Part shown: positions 20,116 to 28,524 of the stretch, one piece after another
How positions within the stretch are numbered: the first letter of the stretch is position 1
Layout: each line of letters begins with the position of its first letter
NCBI RefSeq assembly: GCF_001423965.1
Contig: NZ_LMPV01000006.1
Coordinates: 372,001 to 436,000 of the forward strand
Reading direction: 5' to 3'
DNA from: Exiguobacterium sp. Leaf196
Lineage (GTDB): Bacteria; Bacillota; Bacilli; Exiguobacteriales; Exiguobacteriaceae
DNA: 64,000 bases
Translations under genes and position numbers: made by a program
The notes under the pieces: generated by a model
The model's input: only the letters and a program-made list of their open reading frames with translations
Database searches by the model: none
What the model was told of the DNA's origin: nothing

Positions 20116-21453
20116 ATGGCACATTTATTTGAATCCCAGTCTCCTGCCGGACCGCTCGCGAATCGAATGCGTCCGCAGAATCTGGATGAAATCGTCGGAC
20201 AACGTCATCTGATTGGAGAGACAACGCTCCTGCGGCGTGCCATTTTAGCCGATCGTCTCGGAACCGTCATTTTTTACGGTCCACCCGGTACCGGTAAGAC
20301 GACGCTCGCACGTGTCATCTCCAGTTATACGAAATCAGCATTCGAGCAATTGAATGCGGTCACGGCGAAACTGGAACAATTACGGGAAATTCTAAAAGCA
20401 GCCGAAGCTCGTCTTCAGTTCGAGGATCAAAAAACGATCCTTTTTCTCGATGAGATCCATCGGTTCAATAAGATGCAGCAAGACGCCTTACTGCCAGCGC
20501 TTGAAGCGGGTACGATCACATTGATCGGGGCGACGACGGAAAATCCGAGTTTTGAGGTCAACGCCGCTCTCTTATCGCGGGCAACGGTCTTTCGTTTTGA
20601 ACCCCCGACGGCAGATGATTTACGGATCGTCCTCGATCGGACCCTGAAGGACACGGAGCGTGGTCTTGGCAAATATCCAATCACGATCACGGATGAAGCA
20701 ATCGATCATTACGTCAAGTTGTCAGACGGCGACTACCGGGCATTATTGAATGCACTTGAACTTGCCGTCTTAACGACGCCAGAAATTGATGGTCAGATCA
20801 CGATCGATCTTTCTGTCGCGGAGGAATCGATTCAGCAAAAGGCATTGAAGTACGATAAGGACGGCGATCGTCATTACGATGTCATCTCCGCTTTCATTAA
20901 ATCGATTCGTGGTTCCGATCCCGACGCCGCGCTCTACTGGCTCGCTGTCATGATTGAAGCGGGCGAAAGTCCACGTTTCATCGTCCGTCGTCTCTACGTC
21001 CATGCGGCAGAAGACATCGGTCTGTCTGATCCGCAAGCGTTATTAATGGTCGATGCCTGCGCACGCGCGTGCGAGTACGTCGGTTTCCCGGAAGCACGGA
21101 TCCCGCTTGCTGAAACGGTCTTATATCTCGCGACGGCACCGAAATCGAATGCTGTCATCTCAGCAATCGATCAAGCATTGACGCTCGTTCGTCGTTCGGA
21201 CGGCGGACCCGTCCCGCCGCACTTGCGCGATGCCCATCATCCGGGGGCAGCGGCGCTCGGGAATGGTGTCACTTATCAATATCCTCATGAGTTCGAGCAT
21301 GCCTATGTGCCACAAAATTACTGGCCCGAGAACCTGGCCCGAACAAAGCCGGTCTTTTATCGCCCGAGCCCGCGCGGTTTTGAGAAACAACTGCAAGCTC
21401 GACTTGATTTTTGGAACAAACAAACAGCCACACATCAGAAAAAGCGACCATAA
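20116..21453 (+). CDS. rarA: Replication-associated recombination protein A (AAA+ ATPase)
   Basis: 445 residues from ATG at 20116 (GGAG nine bases upstream; an ATG at 20110 is too close). RarA/MgsA family: Walker A YGPPGTGKTTLA at about 55-66, Walker B ILFLDEIHRF, sensor 1 GATTENPSFEVN, a lid region, and the C-terminal tetramerisation domain with GDRHYDVISAFIKSIRGSDPDAALYWLA. It acts at blocked replication forks, interacting with SSB. Divergent from cymR. Its stop lies in the loop of a terminator shared with tcdA. Confidence 0.96.
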   Translation: MAHLFESQSPAGPLANRMRPQNLDEIVGQRHLIGETTLLRRAILADRLGTVIFYGPPGTGKTTLARVISSYTKSAFEQLNAVTAKLEQLREILKAAEARLQFEDQKTILFLDEIHRFNKMQQDALLPALEAGTITLIGATTENPSFEVNAALLSRATVFRFEPPTADDLRIVLDRTLKDTERGLGKYPITITDEAIDHYVKLSDGDYRALLNALELAVLTTPEIDGQITIDLSVAEESIQQKALKYDKDGDRHYDVISAFIKSIRGSDPDAALYWLAVMIEAGESPRFIVRRLYVHAAEDIGLSDPQALLMVDACARACEYVGFPEARIPLAETVLYLATAPKSNAVISAIDQALTLVRRSDGGPVPPHLRDAHHPGAAALGNGVTYQYPHEFEHAYVPQNYWPENLARTKPVFYRPSPRGFEKQLQARLDFWNKQTATHQKKRP

Positions 21454-21468
21454 GGTCGCTTTTTTTTA
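21441..21468. terminator. Bidirectional terminator between rarA and tcdA
   Basis: AAAGCGACC (21441-21449) pairs with GGTCGCTTT (21454-21462), loop ATAA, T-run after it and A-run before it. The rarA stop codon is in the loop. Confidence 0.88.
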
Positions 21469-22230
21469 ACGAACGCGTTCGATCGTCACGCCAGCTTCAC
21501 GGACAATCTCATTGATGACGTAGCTCGCTGCAATCAGTCCACCGACAGATGGAACAAATGCATTCGAACTCGGTGGCATCTTCGCTTTACGAATCGCAGC
21601 GGCATCGTTTCCGACGACTTGGCGGACTTCTTCAATGATCTTAACGGGTGGTTCATCGGAAAAGACGACAGGAACACCTTTATGGATGCCGGCTTTCCGG
21701 AGTTTCGTCCGAATAACCTTCGCTAATGGATCATAACTTGTATCTTTGATGTCAACGATCTTGATGCGTGTCGGATCCATTTTGTTCGCCATCCCCATGC
21801 TCGAGATAATCGGGATGTTACGTTTCTTACATTCTTGAATCAGGTGAATTTTGAACGAGACCGTGTCCGATGCATCAATGACATAATCCGGCTGCTGTTC
21901 AAAGAACGACTCGAATGTTTCTTCATTGTAGAACATCTTTAAACGAACGATTTCAAGGTCTGGATTGATTAACGCAAGACGTTCTGCCATCGCATCGACC
22001 TTCGGCTGACCGACCGTCGGAAGCAGGGCATGAATTTGTCGGTTGACGTTCGTGATGTCGATATCATCCTTATCAACGAGAATCAAACGACCTACACCAC
22101 TACGGGCAAGCGCTTCTGCCGAGAACGATCCAACACCACCGATTCCCAGAATAGCGACAGACTTGGATGCCAATGCGTCAAGTCCAGTTTTACCGATTGC
22201 TAGTTCATTACGCGAAAATTGATGTAACAT
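21466..22230 (-). CDS. tcdA: tRNA threonylcarbamoyladenosine dehydratase (TcdA/CsdL)
   Basis: 254 residues, E1-like ThiF fold. ATP site ILGIGGVGSFSAEALARSG at residues about 29-47, LVDKDDIDITNVNRQ, then DASDTVSFKIHLIQEC and the C-terminal GGLIAASYVINEIV. Forms the cyclic ct6A base at position 37 of ANN-reading tRNAs. In E. coli it works with CsdA/CsdE; no partner is next to it here. It is transcribed in the same direction as the 6S-like RNA upstream, but a terminator lies between. Confidence 0.93.
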   Translation of the reverse strand: MLHQFSRNELAIGKTGLDALASKSVAILGIGGVGSFSAEALARSGVGRLILVDKDDIDITNVNRQIHALLPTVGQPKVDAMAERLALINPDLEIVRLKMFYNEETFESFFEQQPDYVIDASDTVSFKIHLIQECKKRNIPIISSMGMANKMDPTRIKIVDIKDTSYDPLAKVIRTKLRKAGIHKGVPVVFSDEPPVKIIEEVRQVVGNDAAAIRKAKMPPSSNAFVPSVGGLIAASYVINEIVREAGVTIERVR

Positions 22231-22275
22231 CTCATAACCTCACAATACTCATACTGTTTTACTCGGAATTATATC

Positions 22276-22301
22276 ATAAAAAAAAACGTCATGCGACGTG
22301 T
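22276..22301 (-). terminator. Terminator downstream of the 6S-like RNA
   Basis: Short stem ACGTC/GACGT with loop GCAT, followed on the minus strand by TTTTTTTTTA. It ends transcription that starts at the promoter near 22530. Confidence 0.7.
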
Positions 22302-22521
22302 CAAACAATAAAATAATAAGACGATGGGACCCGAAGTGCCGTGTCGATACCTTATTTTTGAACCTGCTGTGCAGGTGGGTGTCTTATCCGATTCCTATTC
22401 GTACGTCCTCCTGCTGTGTTACGAGGCATGTACTACTAGTTGGAACGTCAAACTCCCTATCAAAAAAGAGTGGCTCAAAGATAAAAGGCGGCTCTCGTAC
22501 AATTCAGGAACCCCATCTGAT
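22302..22521 (-). ncRNA. ssrS: 6S RNA (SsrS-like)
   Basis: The 356-base gap between tcdA and the photolyase gene holds no credible protein gene. On the minus strand a transcript from about 22521 folds with its ends together: GAUGGGGUUC at 22508-22517 pairs with GGGUCCCAUC (22323-22332). Inside, ACCCACCTGC..GCAGGTTCAAA resembles the E. coli 6S stem around CACCUUGAACC/GGUUCAAGGG, and CGGCACTTCGGG recalls the 3' arm. Length about 200, a -10 box upstream and a terminator downstream fit. In B. subtilis I recall a 6S RNA at this locus near aspS/yrvM. 6S RNA mimics an open promoter and holds RNA polymerase. Exact ends are estimated. Confidence 0.72.
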
Positions 22522-22527
22522 GCATTT

Positions 22528-22556
22528 AATATAGCATCCTCCCCTCTGAAATGCAA
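22528..22556 (-). promoter_or_regulatory. Candidate promoter of the 6S-like RNA
   Basis: Minus-strand -10 TATATT (22528-22533, 5/6); TTGCAT 17 bases upstream is a weak -35. It starts about 30 bases after the photolyase stop codon. Confidence 0.4.
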
Positions 22557-22586
22557 CTACTTCCCACTCCAGAAAAAGATGCTTTT

Positions 22587-23771
22587 TTAAGTCCAACGTT
22601 TCGTGAATTCCTCATTCGGATCATATCGTTGTTGCTGGAACACGGGATCGAATCGTGGCGTCCGTGTCGCATTCCCGACCCCTGCGATGAATGCCCAGTT
22701 GCCATAGTTCGAAGCAACGTCATGATCAATCAATTGTTGTTCAAAATACTGTGCTCCGATGCGCCAGTCCTGTTTTAATTCATGAATGAGATAACTAGCA
22801 ACGATCTGCCTGCCCCGGTTCGACATCCATCCCGTCTCGCGAATCTCGTTCATAAAGGCATCAACGAACGGTACACCGGTCTTTCCTTTTATCCAACGTT
22901 CGACAGCTAGCTGATCCGTCTTCCACGTGTATTGTCCTTCCTTTAATCCATTCGATCGAAACAGACGACTTCCTGTCTCACGCATCGTTAAATGGAAAAA
23001 GTCACGCCATAACAGTTCGAAATACAACCAGTACGTCGATTCATTTGCTCCCTTTTTTCGCTCGGCTTTCTGCAATTCAGCCATGACGCGACGCGGTGAC
23101 AGCGATCCGTTCGCTAGCCAGGCAGATAACTTCGAAGAATCATCTCGCAAAAAACCATTACGTGTTTCTTTATAGGTGAATACAGGCTCAGCAAAGTATT
23201 CTTGAAGACGTGCTCTCCCCGCTGATTCTCCACCACGGAACGGGAACGCAATCTCTGGATCCGCTTTGACTGATTCCTCCCTTATTAATCGAATACCCGT
23301 TGGTGGATCAAGTGGATCGTAGAAGGTTCCTTTCGCCTCGACACGTTTTCGAAACGCTGTAAAGACGCGCTTCAGTTCGTCACTTCCGATATCTTCCCGG
23401 CGATGTAGTGTCTGTGTCTCAAAAGAACGGACTGTATATCTGTCTTTGACATACTGCTCACTTGCCGCTTCTTCTGTTCCAGTCATCTTATGGAAATAGA
23501 CTGTATCATCCGTTTGTAGATAAGAATCAAGTGCCTCATTCACCTTCCCCTCTAAAATATCTAATGCAATTCCGATTTGAGACAAATGATCGGCTAAATT
23601 CACTAATGTTTCTTCTTCGAATTTCGTTTGTTGCGCGCCTCTTTCAAACAGCTGTTCCTTATGATTTTTAACGTATACTGCCCGAATCGTATCTTGTTCT
23701 TCGCATGCGCTCCGAAGTGCTTCATGATCATCGACACGCAAATCATTGCGGTACCAGACGACTGCTCCCAT
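22587..23771 (-). CDS. Photolyase/cryptochrome family flavoprotein, DASH-like
   Basis: 394 residues. N-terminal photolyase alpha/beta domain (VVWYRNDLRVDDHEAL, antenna side) and C-terminal FAD-binding domain with RDFFHLTMRE, VERWIKGKTGVPFVDAFM, and MSNRGRQIVASYLIHELKQDWRIGA (motif shortened here), then NYGNWAFIAGVGN. These are usual FAD and tryptophan-chain regions and look most like the DASH branch. The protein stops at FTKRWT, where DASH members generally carry on with a short PEL-type tail, so the end is shorter than normal. Repairs UV cyclobutane dimers or senses blue light. It is an insertion relative to the Bacillus order. Confidence 0.85.
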   Translation of the reverse strand: MGAVVWYRNDLRVDDHEALRSACEEQDTIRAVYVKNHKEQLFERGAQQTKFEEETLVNLADHLSQIGIALDILEGKVNEALDSYLQTDDTVYFHKMTGTEEAASEQYVKDRYTVRSFETQTLHRREDIGSDELKRVFTAFRKRVEAKGTFYDPLDPPTGIRLIREESVKADPEIAFPFRGGESAGRARLQEYFAEPVFTYKETRNGFLRDDSSKLSAWLANGSLSPRRVMAELQKAERKKGANESTYWLYFELLWRDFFHLTMRETGSRLFRSNGLKEGQYTWKTDQLAVERWIKGKTGVPFVDAFMNEIRETGWMSNRGRQIVASYLIHELKQDWRIGAQYFEQQLIDHDVASNYGNWAFIAGVGNATRTPRFDPVFQQQRYDPNEEFTKRWT

Positions 23772-23843
23772 ATTGATCGGCTCCCTTCTCTTATACTATG
23801 ACCCGACCAAGGGACTTAGAAAACCAATCGATGTGCCGACGAG

Positions 23844-23869
23844 GTTTTAAGACGTTGTTTTCGTGGAAT
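23844..23869 (+). promoter_or_regulatory. Candidate sigma-B type promoter of the 39-codon gene
   Basis: GTTTTA (23844-23849), 14-base spacer, TGGAAT (23864-23869), near the GTTTAA/GGGWAW stress consensus (one mismatch in each box). Start would fall near 23877, 14 bases before the AGGAG site. Confidence 0.35.
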
Positions 23870-23906
23870 ATGATTACTACAACAAATCAGAGGAGTGAAT
23901 GGATCA

Positions 23907-24026
23907 ATGGCTGCAAAACGCGGTAAACTCAGAACATTAGTGACGCTTGTAACGACGGTTGGACCAATCGTTTATAAATTCTATAAAAAACAACAAGCTA
24001 AAAAATCAATCAACAATCCTAAATAA
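23907..24026 (+). CDS. Small cationic hypothetical protein, 39 residues
   Basis: ATG at 23907 with AGGAG at 23891-23895 (11-base spacing) and TAA at 24024. The product begins MAAKRGKLRTLVTLVTT, has an uncharged stretch LVTLVTTVGPIVY, then a Lys-rich tail KFYKKQQAKKSINNPK. A short basic, partly hydrophobic peptide could lie at the membrane. It has a terminator at once after the stop and a plausible promoter before it, making a complete small transcription unit. Function not recognised; too short for the usual gene-size cut-off. Confidence 0.6.
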   Translation: MAAKRGKLRTLVTLVTTVGPIVYKFYKKQQAKKSINNPK

Positions 24027-24063
24027 AAAATGGACGCTTCCTGATCGGAGCGTCCATTTTTTA
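24024..24063. terminator. Bidirectional terminator between the small gene and mpg
   Basis: AAAAAATGGACGCT (24027-24039) and AGCGTCCATTTTTT (24049-24062) form a long perfect stem around a short loop, with A/T runs at both ends. Confidence 0.9.
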
Positions 24064-24645
24064 ACGTTTACTGACACCTTCACTCGCGTCGACATAAAAA
24101 CGCCATGGATAGGCCGTCGCTTCTCCAGCATTTGGAATACCAATGCGTGTCGTCTGGACGATTGCATCGACTGGGTCGGCAACGAGTCGAAACCGGTCTT
24201 GATAAAGATCCTGACCTGAATCAGCAGTCGTTAGACCGAATCCTTGGCACAATTTTGCCGGTCCATTGACGAGATTTCGTCGTTGAATCGCAGTCAATTC
24301 TGCGTAGGAACAACCGAAACGGCGTTCAGCGACAAGATCGTGCTCACTGATGATTTCGGCACCTCGTAACAGCAGTCCGTATCCTTCCCCTTCATGTCCA
24401 CAAACGATATTCATACAGTGATGCATACCATACGTGAAATAAACATATAAATGTCCGGGTGGACCGAACATCGGTGCCGTTCGTTTCGTCGGTTTACCGG
24501 AAAACGAGTGTGCCGCTTGATCGTGAGGACCGAGATAGGCTTCGACCTCGACGATTCGCATCGTCACCTCATCGACCGTGATGTGTGTTCCTAAGAAGTC
24601 TGGTCCGACTTCAACCGGAGACCGTTCAAAAAAGTGTCGTTCCAT
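24061..24645 (-). CDS. DNA-3-methyladenine glycosylase (AAG/Mpg family)
   Basis: 194 residues from ATG at 24645, with GGAGG eight bases upstream. Monofunctional base excision glycosylase for alkylated purines and hypoxanthine. Visible family marks: IVEVEAYLGPHDQAAHSF with the catalytic Glu region, TKRTAPMFGPPGHLYVYFTYGMHHCMN, LLLRGAEI, and NGPAKLCQGFG. Lies between aspS, from which it is separated by a hairpin, and the small plus-strand gene. It is another repair gene beside the photolyase. Confidence 0.94.
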   Translation of the reverse strand: MERHFFERSPVEVGPDFLGTHITVDEVTMRIVEVEAYLGPHDQAAHSFSGKPTKRTAPMFGPPGHLYVYFTYGMHHCMNIVCGHEGEGYGLLLRGAEIISEHDLVAERRFGCSYAELTAIQRRNLVNGPAKLCQGFGLTTADSGQDLYQDRFRLVADPVDAIVQTTRIGIPNAGEATAYPWRFYVDASEGVSKR

Positions 24646-24665
24646 CCGTTCGCCCTCCTTCATGA

Positions 24666-24702
24666 AACAAGCGAACCTCCCATACCGGAAGATTCGCTTG
24701 TC
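24666..24702 (-). terminator. Terminator after aspS
   Basis: Stem ACAAGCGAA (24693-24701 region) with TTCGCTTGT (24668-24676), 16-base loop, followed by TTCATG on the minus strand. The T-run is short, so part of the transcripts may read into mpg. Confidence 0.6.
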
Positions 24703-24707
24703 GTGAC

Positions 24708-26474
24708 TTAAGATTGTTTGACTGCTGTACGAATCGAGAGATCATTCAATTGCGCATCCGAGACTGGGCTTGGTGCTGCCGTCAACAGATCACTTGCTGA
24801 TGCTGTTTTCGGGAAGGCAATTGTATCACGCAAGTTCGAACGCCCTGCGAGTAACATGACGAGACGGTCTAGACCAAGTGCGATCCCCGCATGTGGTGGT
24901 GTTCCGTATTCGAATGCTTCCATCAAGAAGCCGAATTGCTCGTTTGCTTCTTCTTCTGAGAAGCCAAGCAACTTGAACATCCGCTCCTGGATATCCCGTT
25001 CATAAATCCGTTGTGATCCACCGCCGAGCTCATATCCGTTTAAGACGAGGTCATACGCGACTGCGAGGACTTTGCCAGGATCCGTCTCGAGCAATTCGAG
25101 ATCCTCACGACGCGGCATCGTGAACGGGTGGTGGTTCGCATAGAAACGACCATCTTCTTCTTCGTACGTGACAAGTGGGAAGTCTGTCACCCAAAGGAAG
25201 TTGAAGACCGACTCATCAATTAAGTCGAGTTCCTTCGCCAACTTCTGACGGAGCGCACCTAAGCTGTCTGCTACGATCGATGCTCTTGCTGCGACGAACA
25301 ACAACAAGTCGCCTGCTTCCGCATCTGTCGCCGCTGTCAAGCGAGCGGTTGCTTCTTCGTCGAAGAACTTCGCGATTGGACCATTCAATCCGTCCGCTGT
25401 CACTTTGACCCATGCGAGACCTTTTGCACCGTAAATCGCCGTAAATTCTTGTAACTTATCGATGTCTTTTCGTGAGAAGCGTTCAGCTGCACCTTTGACG
25501 TTCAATGCTTTGACTTCTCCACCTGCTTCAAGTGCCATATCGAATACTTTGAATCCTGCTCCTTTGACGGCATCCGCGACATCGATCAATTCGAGACCGA
25601 AGCGTGTATCCGGTTTATCCGAACCATACCGGCTCATTGCTTCTGCATACGGCATCCGCGGGAACGGTGTTACGATATCTTTTCCGAGCGTTTCTTTCAT
25701 GACGCGTGTCATCATCGACTCCATCATTGCATACAAGTCTTCGATGTCCATGAAGCTTGTCTCGATGTCGACTTGCGTGAATTCAGGTTGACGGTCTGCC
25801 CGTAAGTCTTCATCACGGAAACAACGTGCGATTTGGAAGTACCGCTCAAAACCAGACACCATCAGCAATTGTTTGAACAATTGTGGAGATTGTGGCAAGG
25901 CGTAGAACTCGCCCGGGTGAACACGGCTTGGGACGAGATAGTCACGTGCGCCTTCTGGCGTTGATTTCGTTAAGATTGGTGTCTCGACTTCAAGGAAGTC
26001 TTGCTCATCGAGGAAGTTCCGCATGATGTTCGATGCTTTCGAACGGAGACGGAATGTCTCTTGGAGCGATGGGCGACGCAAGTCGAGGTAACGGTATTTG
26101 AGACGTAAATCTTCTGACGTCTGCTCCGCTTCTTCACTGATCGGGAACGGTGTCATCTTCGCTGCGTTTAAGATGACGACTTCATCCGCGACGACCTCGA
26201 CTTGTCCAGTCGGGATGTTCGGGTTCGGATTCTCACGTGCGATGACATGTCCTTTAATATCGAGGACATATTCCGAACGAATCGATTCGGCAAGACGGTG
26301 TGCCTGCTCGTTTTCCGGTTGGAAGACGATTTGGACGATGCCACTACGGTCACGGAGATCAAGGAAGATCAATCCTCCTAAGTCACGTCGTTTTTGAACC
26401 CATCCTTTAAGTTGAACGTGTTGTCCGATGACTTTTTCTGTCACCTGTCCGTTCATATGCGTGCGTCCGATCAT
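24708..26474 (-). CDS. aspS: Aspartate--tRNA ligase
   Basis: 588 residues, the bacterial form with inserted GAD domain. N-terminal OB-fold anticodon domain ([26 protein letters not shown]), motif 2 [27 protein letters not shown] domain about 290-410, and motif 3 [18 protein letters not shown] at 26474 overlaps the hisS stop by four bases, with GGAGG inside hisS, so the two are translationally coupled. Regulated by the T-box in front of hisS, whose candidate specifier is an Asp codon. Confidence 0.97.
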   Translation of the reverse strand: MIGRTHMNGQVTEKVIGQHVQLKGWVQKRRDLGGLIFLDLRDRSGIVQIVFQPENEQAHRLAESIRSEYVLDIKGHVIARENPNPNIPTGQVEVVADEVVILNAAKMTPFPISEEAEQTSEDLRLKYRYLDLRRPSLQETFRLRSKASNIMRNFLDEQDFLEVETPILTKSTPEGARDYLVPSRVHPGEFYALPQSPQLFKQLLMVSGFERYFQIARCFRDEDLRADRQPEFTQVDIETSFMDIEDLYAMMESMMTRVMKETLGKDIVTPFPRMPYAEAMSRYGSDKPDTRFGLELIDVADAVKGAGFKVFDMALEAGGEVKALNVKGAAERFSRKDIDKLQEFTAIYGAKGLAWVKVTADGLNGPIAKFFDEEATARLTAATDAEAGDLLLFVAARASIVADSLGALRQKLAKELDLIDESVFNFLWVTDFPLVTYEEEDGRFYANHHPFTMPRREDLELLETDPGKVLAVAYDLVLNGYELGGGSQRIYERDIQERMFKLLGFSEEEANEQFGFLMEAFEYGTPPHAGIALGLDRLVMLLAGRSNLRDTIAFPKTASASDLLTAAPSPVSDAQLNDLSIRTAVKQS

Positions 26475-27751
26475 TGTGCTTCCTCCTTTAATTTCGCGAC
26501 GATCGTATCAGCGACTGCTGATAACGGAACGTCCGTCTGTTCCCCTGTAGCCATGTTTTTGAGGGCAGCTGCACCACGCTCGACTTCTTCATCCCCGAGG
26601 ATGACCGTGTATCGTGCTTTCAAGCGATCTGCTGCCTTAAATTGTCCTTTGAACTTCCGACCGAGATAATCCCGATCCGCGACAAGTCCTTCAAGACGCA
26701 TTAATTGTAGGAGTCGTGTCGCTGTCTTTTCGACTTCGTCACTGCCTTGCGCGACGATGAAGACATCGATTTGATCGTCGACTGCTGGTAAGACGTTCTC
26801 ATTTTCAAGCGCCATCAATAAACGCTCGATACCGATTCCGAATCCAATTCCCGGTGTTGCCGGTCCACCGATCTGTTCGACGAGACCGTTGTAACGACCA
26901 CCACCACATAGTGTCGTGATTGCTCCGAAACCTTCTGCTTCTGACATGATTTCGAACGCCGTGTGATTGTAATAGTCGATTCCGCGAACAAGCGTTGGAT
27001 CAACGACGTACTCGATACCGAGTGCATCTAAGTGAAGCAACACTTCGTCGAAGTACGCTTTTGATGCCGGGTTTAAGTAATCGAGAATCGATGGTGCTGT
27101 TGCCATGCTCGGGTGATCGCGGTCGACCTTACAATCGAGGACACGAAGTGGATTCGTTTCGAGACGATTTTGACAGTCCTGGCATAATTCGTGAACGACT
27201 GGCTTAAAGTGTTCGACGAGTGCTGCCCGGTGTGCGGCGCGACTTTCGTTATCCCCGAGCGTGTTGATGACCAGTTTAAGATGCTTCAATCCGAATGAAC
27301 GGTAGATGCTCATCGCGAGACTGATGACTTCCGCATCGATGGCCGGTTGTTCACTTCCGAGTGCTTCAACTCCGTATTGGTGGAGCTGACGGAAACGTCC
27401 TGCTTGCGGACGTTCATAACGGAACATCGGTCCGATGTAGAATAATTTCGTTGGTTGGTTCGGTGAACCGAACAGTTTGTTTGTCACGAATGAACGAACG
27501 ACGGCAGCCGTTCCTTCCGGGCGTAACGTCAACTGGTCTTTTCCACGTTTCTCAAGCATGAACATCTCTTTTTGAACGATATCCGTCGTCTCACCAACGC
27601 CACGTTTAAAGAGTTCTGTCTCCTCAAAAATCGGCGTCCGGATTTCCTTATAGTTGTAACGCTTACTAATTTCACGTAATTGTTGTTCGATGTACTGCCA
27701 ACGTTCGACTGTTCCTGGAAGGACATCAAACGTACCGCGTGGTAATTTCAT
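26471..27751 (-). CDS. hisS: Histidine--tRNA ligase
   Basis: 426 residues from ATG at 27751: AAGGAGG is upstream and the family starts MKxPRGTxDxLP. Class II synthetase: motif 2 [22 protein letters not shown], histidine loops [14 protein letters not shown] and [10 protein letters not shown], motif 3 [16 protein letters not shown]-terminal anticodon domain. First gene of the hisS-aspS operon downstream of a T-box leader. No unusual change. Confidence 0.97.
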   Translation of the reverse strand: MKLPRGTFDVLPGTVERWQYIEQQLREISKRYNYKEIRTPIFEETELFKRGVGETTDIVQKEMFMLEKRGKDQLTLRPEGTAAVVRSFVTNKLFGSPNQPTKLFYIGPMFRYERPQAGRFRQLHQYGVEALGSEQPAIDAEVISLAMSIYRSFGLKHLKLVINTLGDNESRAAHRAALVEHFKPVVHELCQDCQNRLETNPLRVLDCKVDRDHPSMATAPSILDYLNPASKAYFDEVLLHLDALGIEYVVDPTLVRGIDYYNHTAFEIMSEAEGFGAITTLCGGGRYNGLVEQIGGPATPGIGFGIGIERLLMALENENVLPAVDDQIDVFIVAQGSDEVEKTATRLLQLMRLEGLVADRDYLGRKFKGQFKAADRLKARYTVILGDEEVERGAAALKNMATGEQTDVPLSAVADTIVAKLKEEAQ

Positions 27752-27775
27752 CTCAAATTCCTCCTTTTTTGAATA

Positions 27776-28029
27776 CAAAAAAGTTCTCGTCCGCAAAGGG
27801 ACGAGAACTTGAAGATCCCGTGGTACCACCCTGGTTGTCAAATCACATTTGACCACTCGGTGCAGTTAACGCCTGCGTACGACCTTCCCTACTCTCAGTT
27901 CAGGAAGATACCTCGGAAGGGTCTTTCATCGAGTTCGTCTGTTCGCCCTTTCAGCCAAGGGGCGACTCTCTAAGCAGACGAGGTCTTGATTACTCCTCTT
28001 CGTCTTCGGTCGTATGAATCATTTGGTTA
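27776..28029 (-). promoter_or_regulatory. T-box leader of hisS-aspS, candidate Asp (GAC) specifier
   Basis: Occupies the 309-base gap between dtd and hisS. Minus strand: stem I beginning near CGTCTGCTTAGAGAGTCGCCCC, specifier region GATGAAAGACCCTTCCGAGG, T-box AGGGTGGTACCACGG (about 27816-27832), and terminator AAGTTCTCGTCC/GGACGAGAACTT followed by TTTTTTG. Aligned with the alaS leader (GAAGCTCCTTCCGG), the specifier here is GAC at 27921-27923, an Asp codon, though the first gene is hisS. So the operon would answer to tRNA-Asp charging. Confidence 0.9.
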
Positions 28030-28035
28030 CGTCTA

Positions 28036-28064
28036 ATTTTGCCTCGTCTCTCGGTTCCTGTCAA
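28036..28064 (-). promoter_or_regulatory. Promoter of the hisS-aspS T-box operon
   Basis: Minus-strand TTGACA (28059-28064), 17 bases, CAAAAT (28036-28041). The -35 box overlaps the dtd stop codon. Confidence 0.6.
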
Positions 28065-28510
28065 GCGTTTGCTTCTTTTTCAAGAATCAACGTTACAGGT
28101 CCATCATTAATGAGCGCGATATCCATCATGGCACCGAACTGACCTGTCTCGACCGTCAGTCCTTGCGCACGAAGACGTTCATTGAACGCTTCATACAACT
28201 CATTGGCAACATCCGGTTTCGCCGCTTCCGTGAAGGCTGGACGACGTCCTTTTTTGACATCACCATACAGCGTGAACTGCGAGACGGATAGAATCTGACC
28301 GTCGACATCCTGTAACGAGCGATTCATCCGTTCTTCCTCATCTTCAAACACACGGAGTCCTGCGATTTTATCAGCTAACCAGTTCACCTGATCGATCGTA
28401 TCTTCGTGCGTGACACCGACGAGCAAGAGAAATCCTTGCTTGATTTGTCCGATGACCTCCTGATCGACTGTGACGCTCGCTTCTTTGACTCGTTGTAGTA
28501 CGACTCGCAT
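28061..28510 (-). CDS. dtd: D-aminoacyl-tRNA deacylase
   Basis: 149 residues, normal for DTD. Removes D-amino acids (and glycine from tRNA-Ala) from mischarged tRNAs. Signatures: [16 protein letters not shown] at the N-terminus, the SQFTLYGD motif, and [10 protein letters not shown] near the C-terminus (cross-subunit proline motif). It lies 14 bases after relA, the pairing found throughout Firmicutes. ATG at 28510 follows AAGGAG. Confidence 0.96.
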   Translation of the reverse strand: MRVVLQRVKEASVTVDQEVIGQIKQGFLLLVGVTHEDTIDQVNWLADKIAGLRVFEDEEERMNRSLQDVDGQILSVSQFTLYGDVKKGRRPAFTEAAKPDVANELYEAFNERLRAQGLTVETGQFGAMMDIALINDGPVTLILEKEANA

Positions 28511-28524
28511 GACTCATCCGCTCC

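Noticed and set aside
22298-22590. Plus-strand frames of 78 and 88 codons in the gap before the photolyase
   Set aside because: They lie over the 6S-like RNA, have no ribosome site, and their composition follows the RNA stems.
23959-24219. Plus-strand 86-codon frame opposite the 3-methyladenine glycosylase
   Set aside because: It crosses a strong terminator and a clear gene on the other strand; the 39-codon frame in another phase is better supported.
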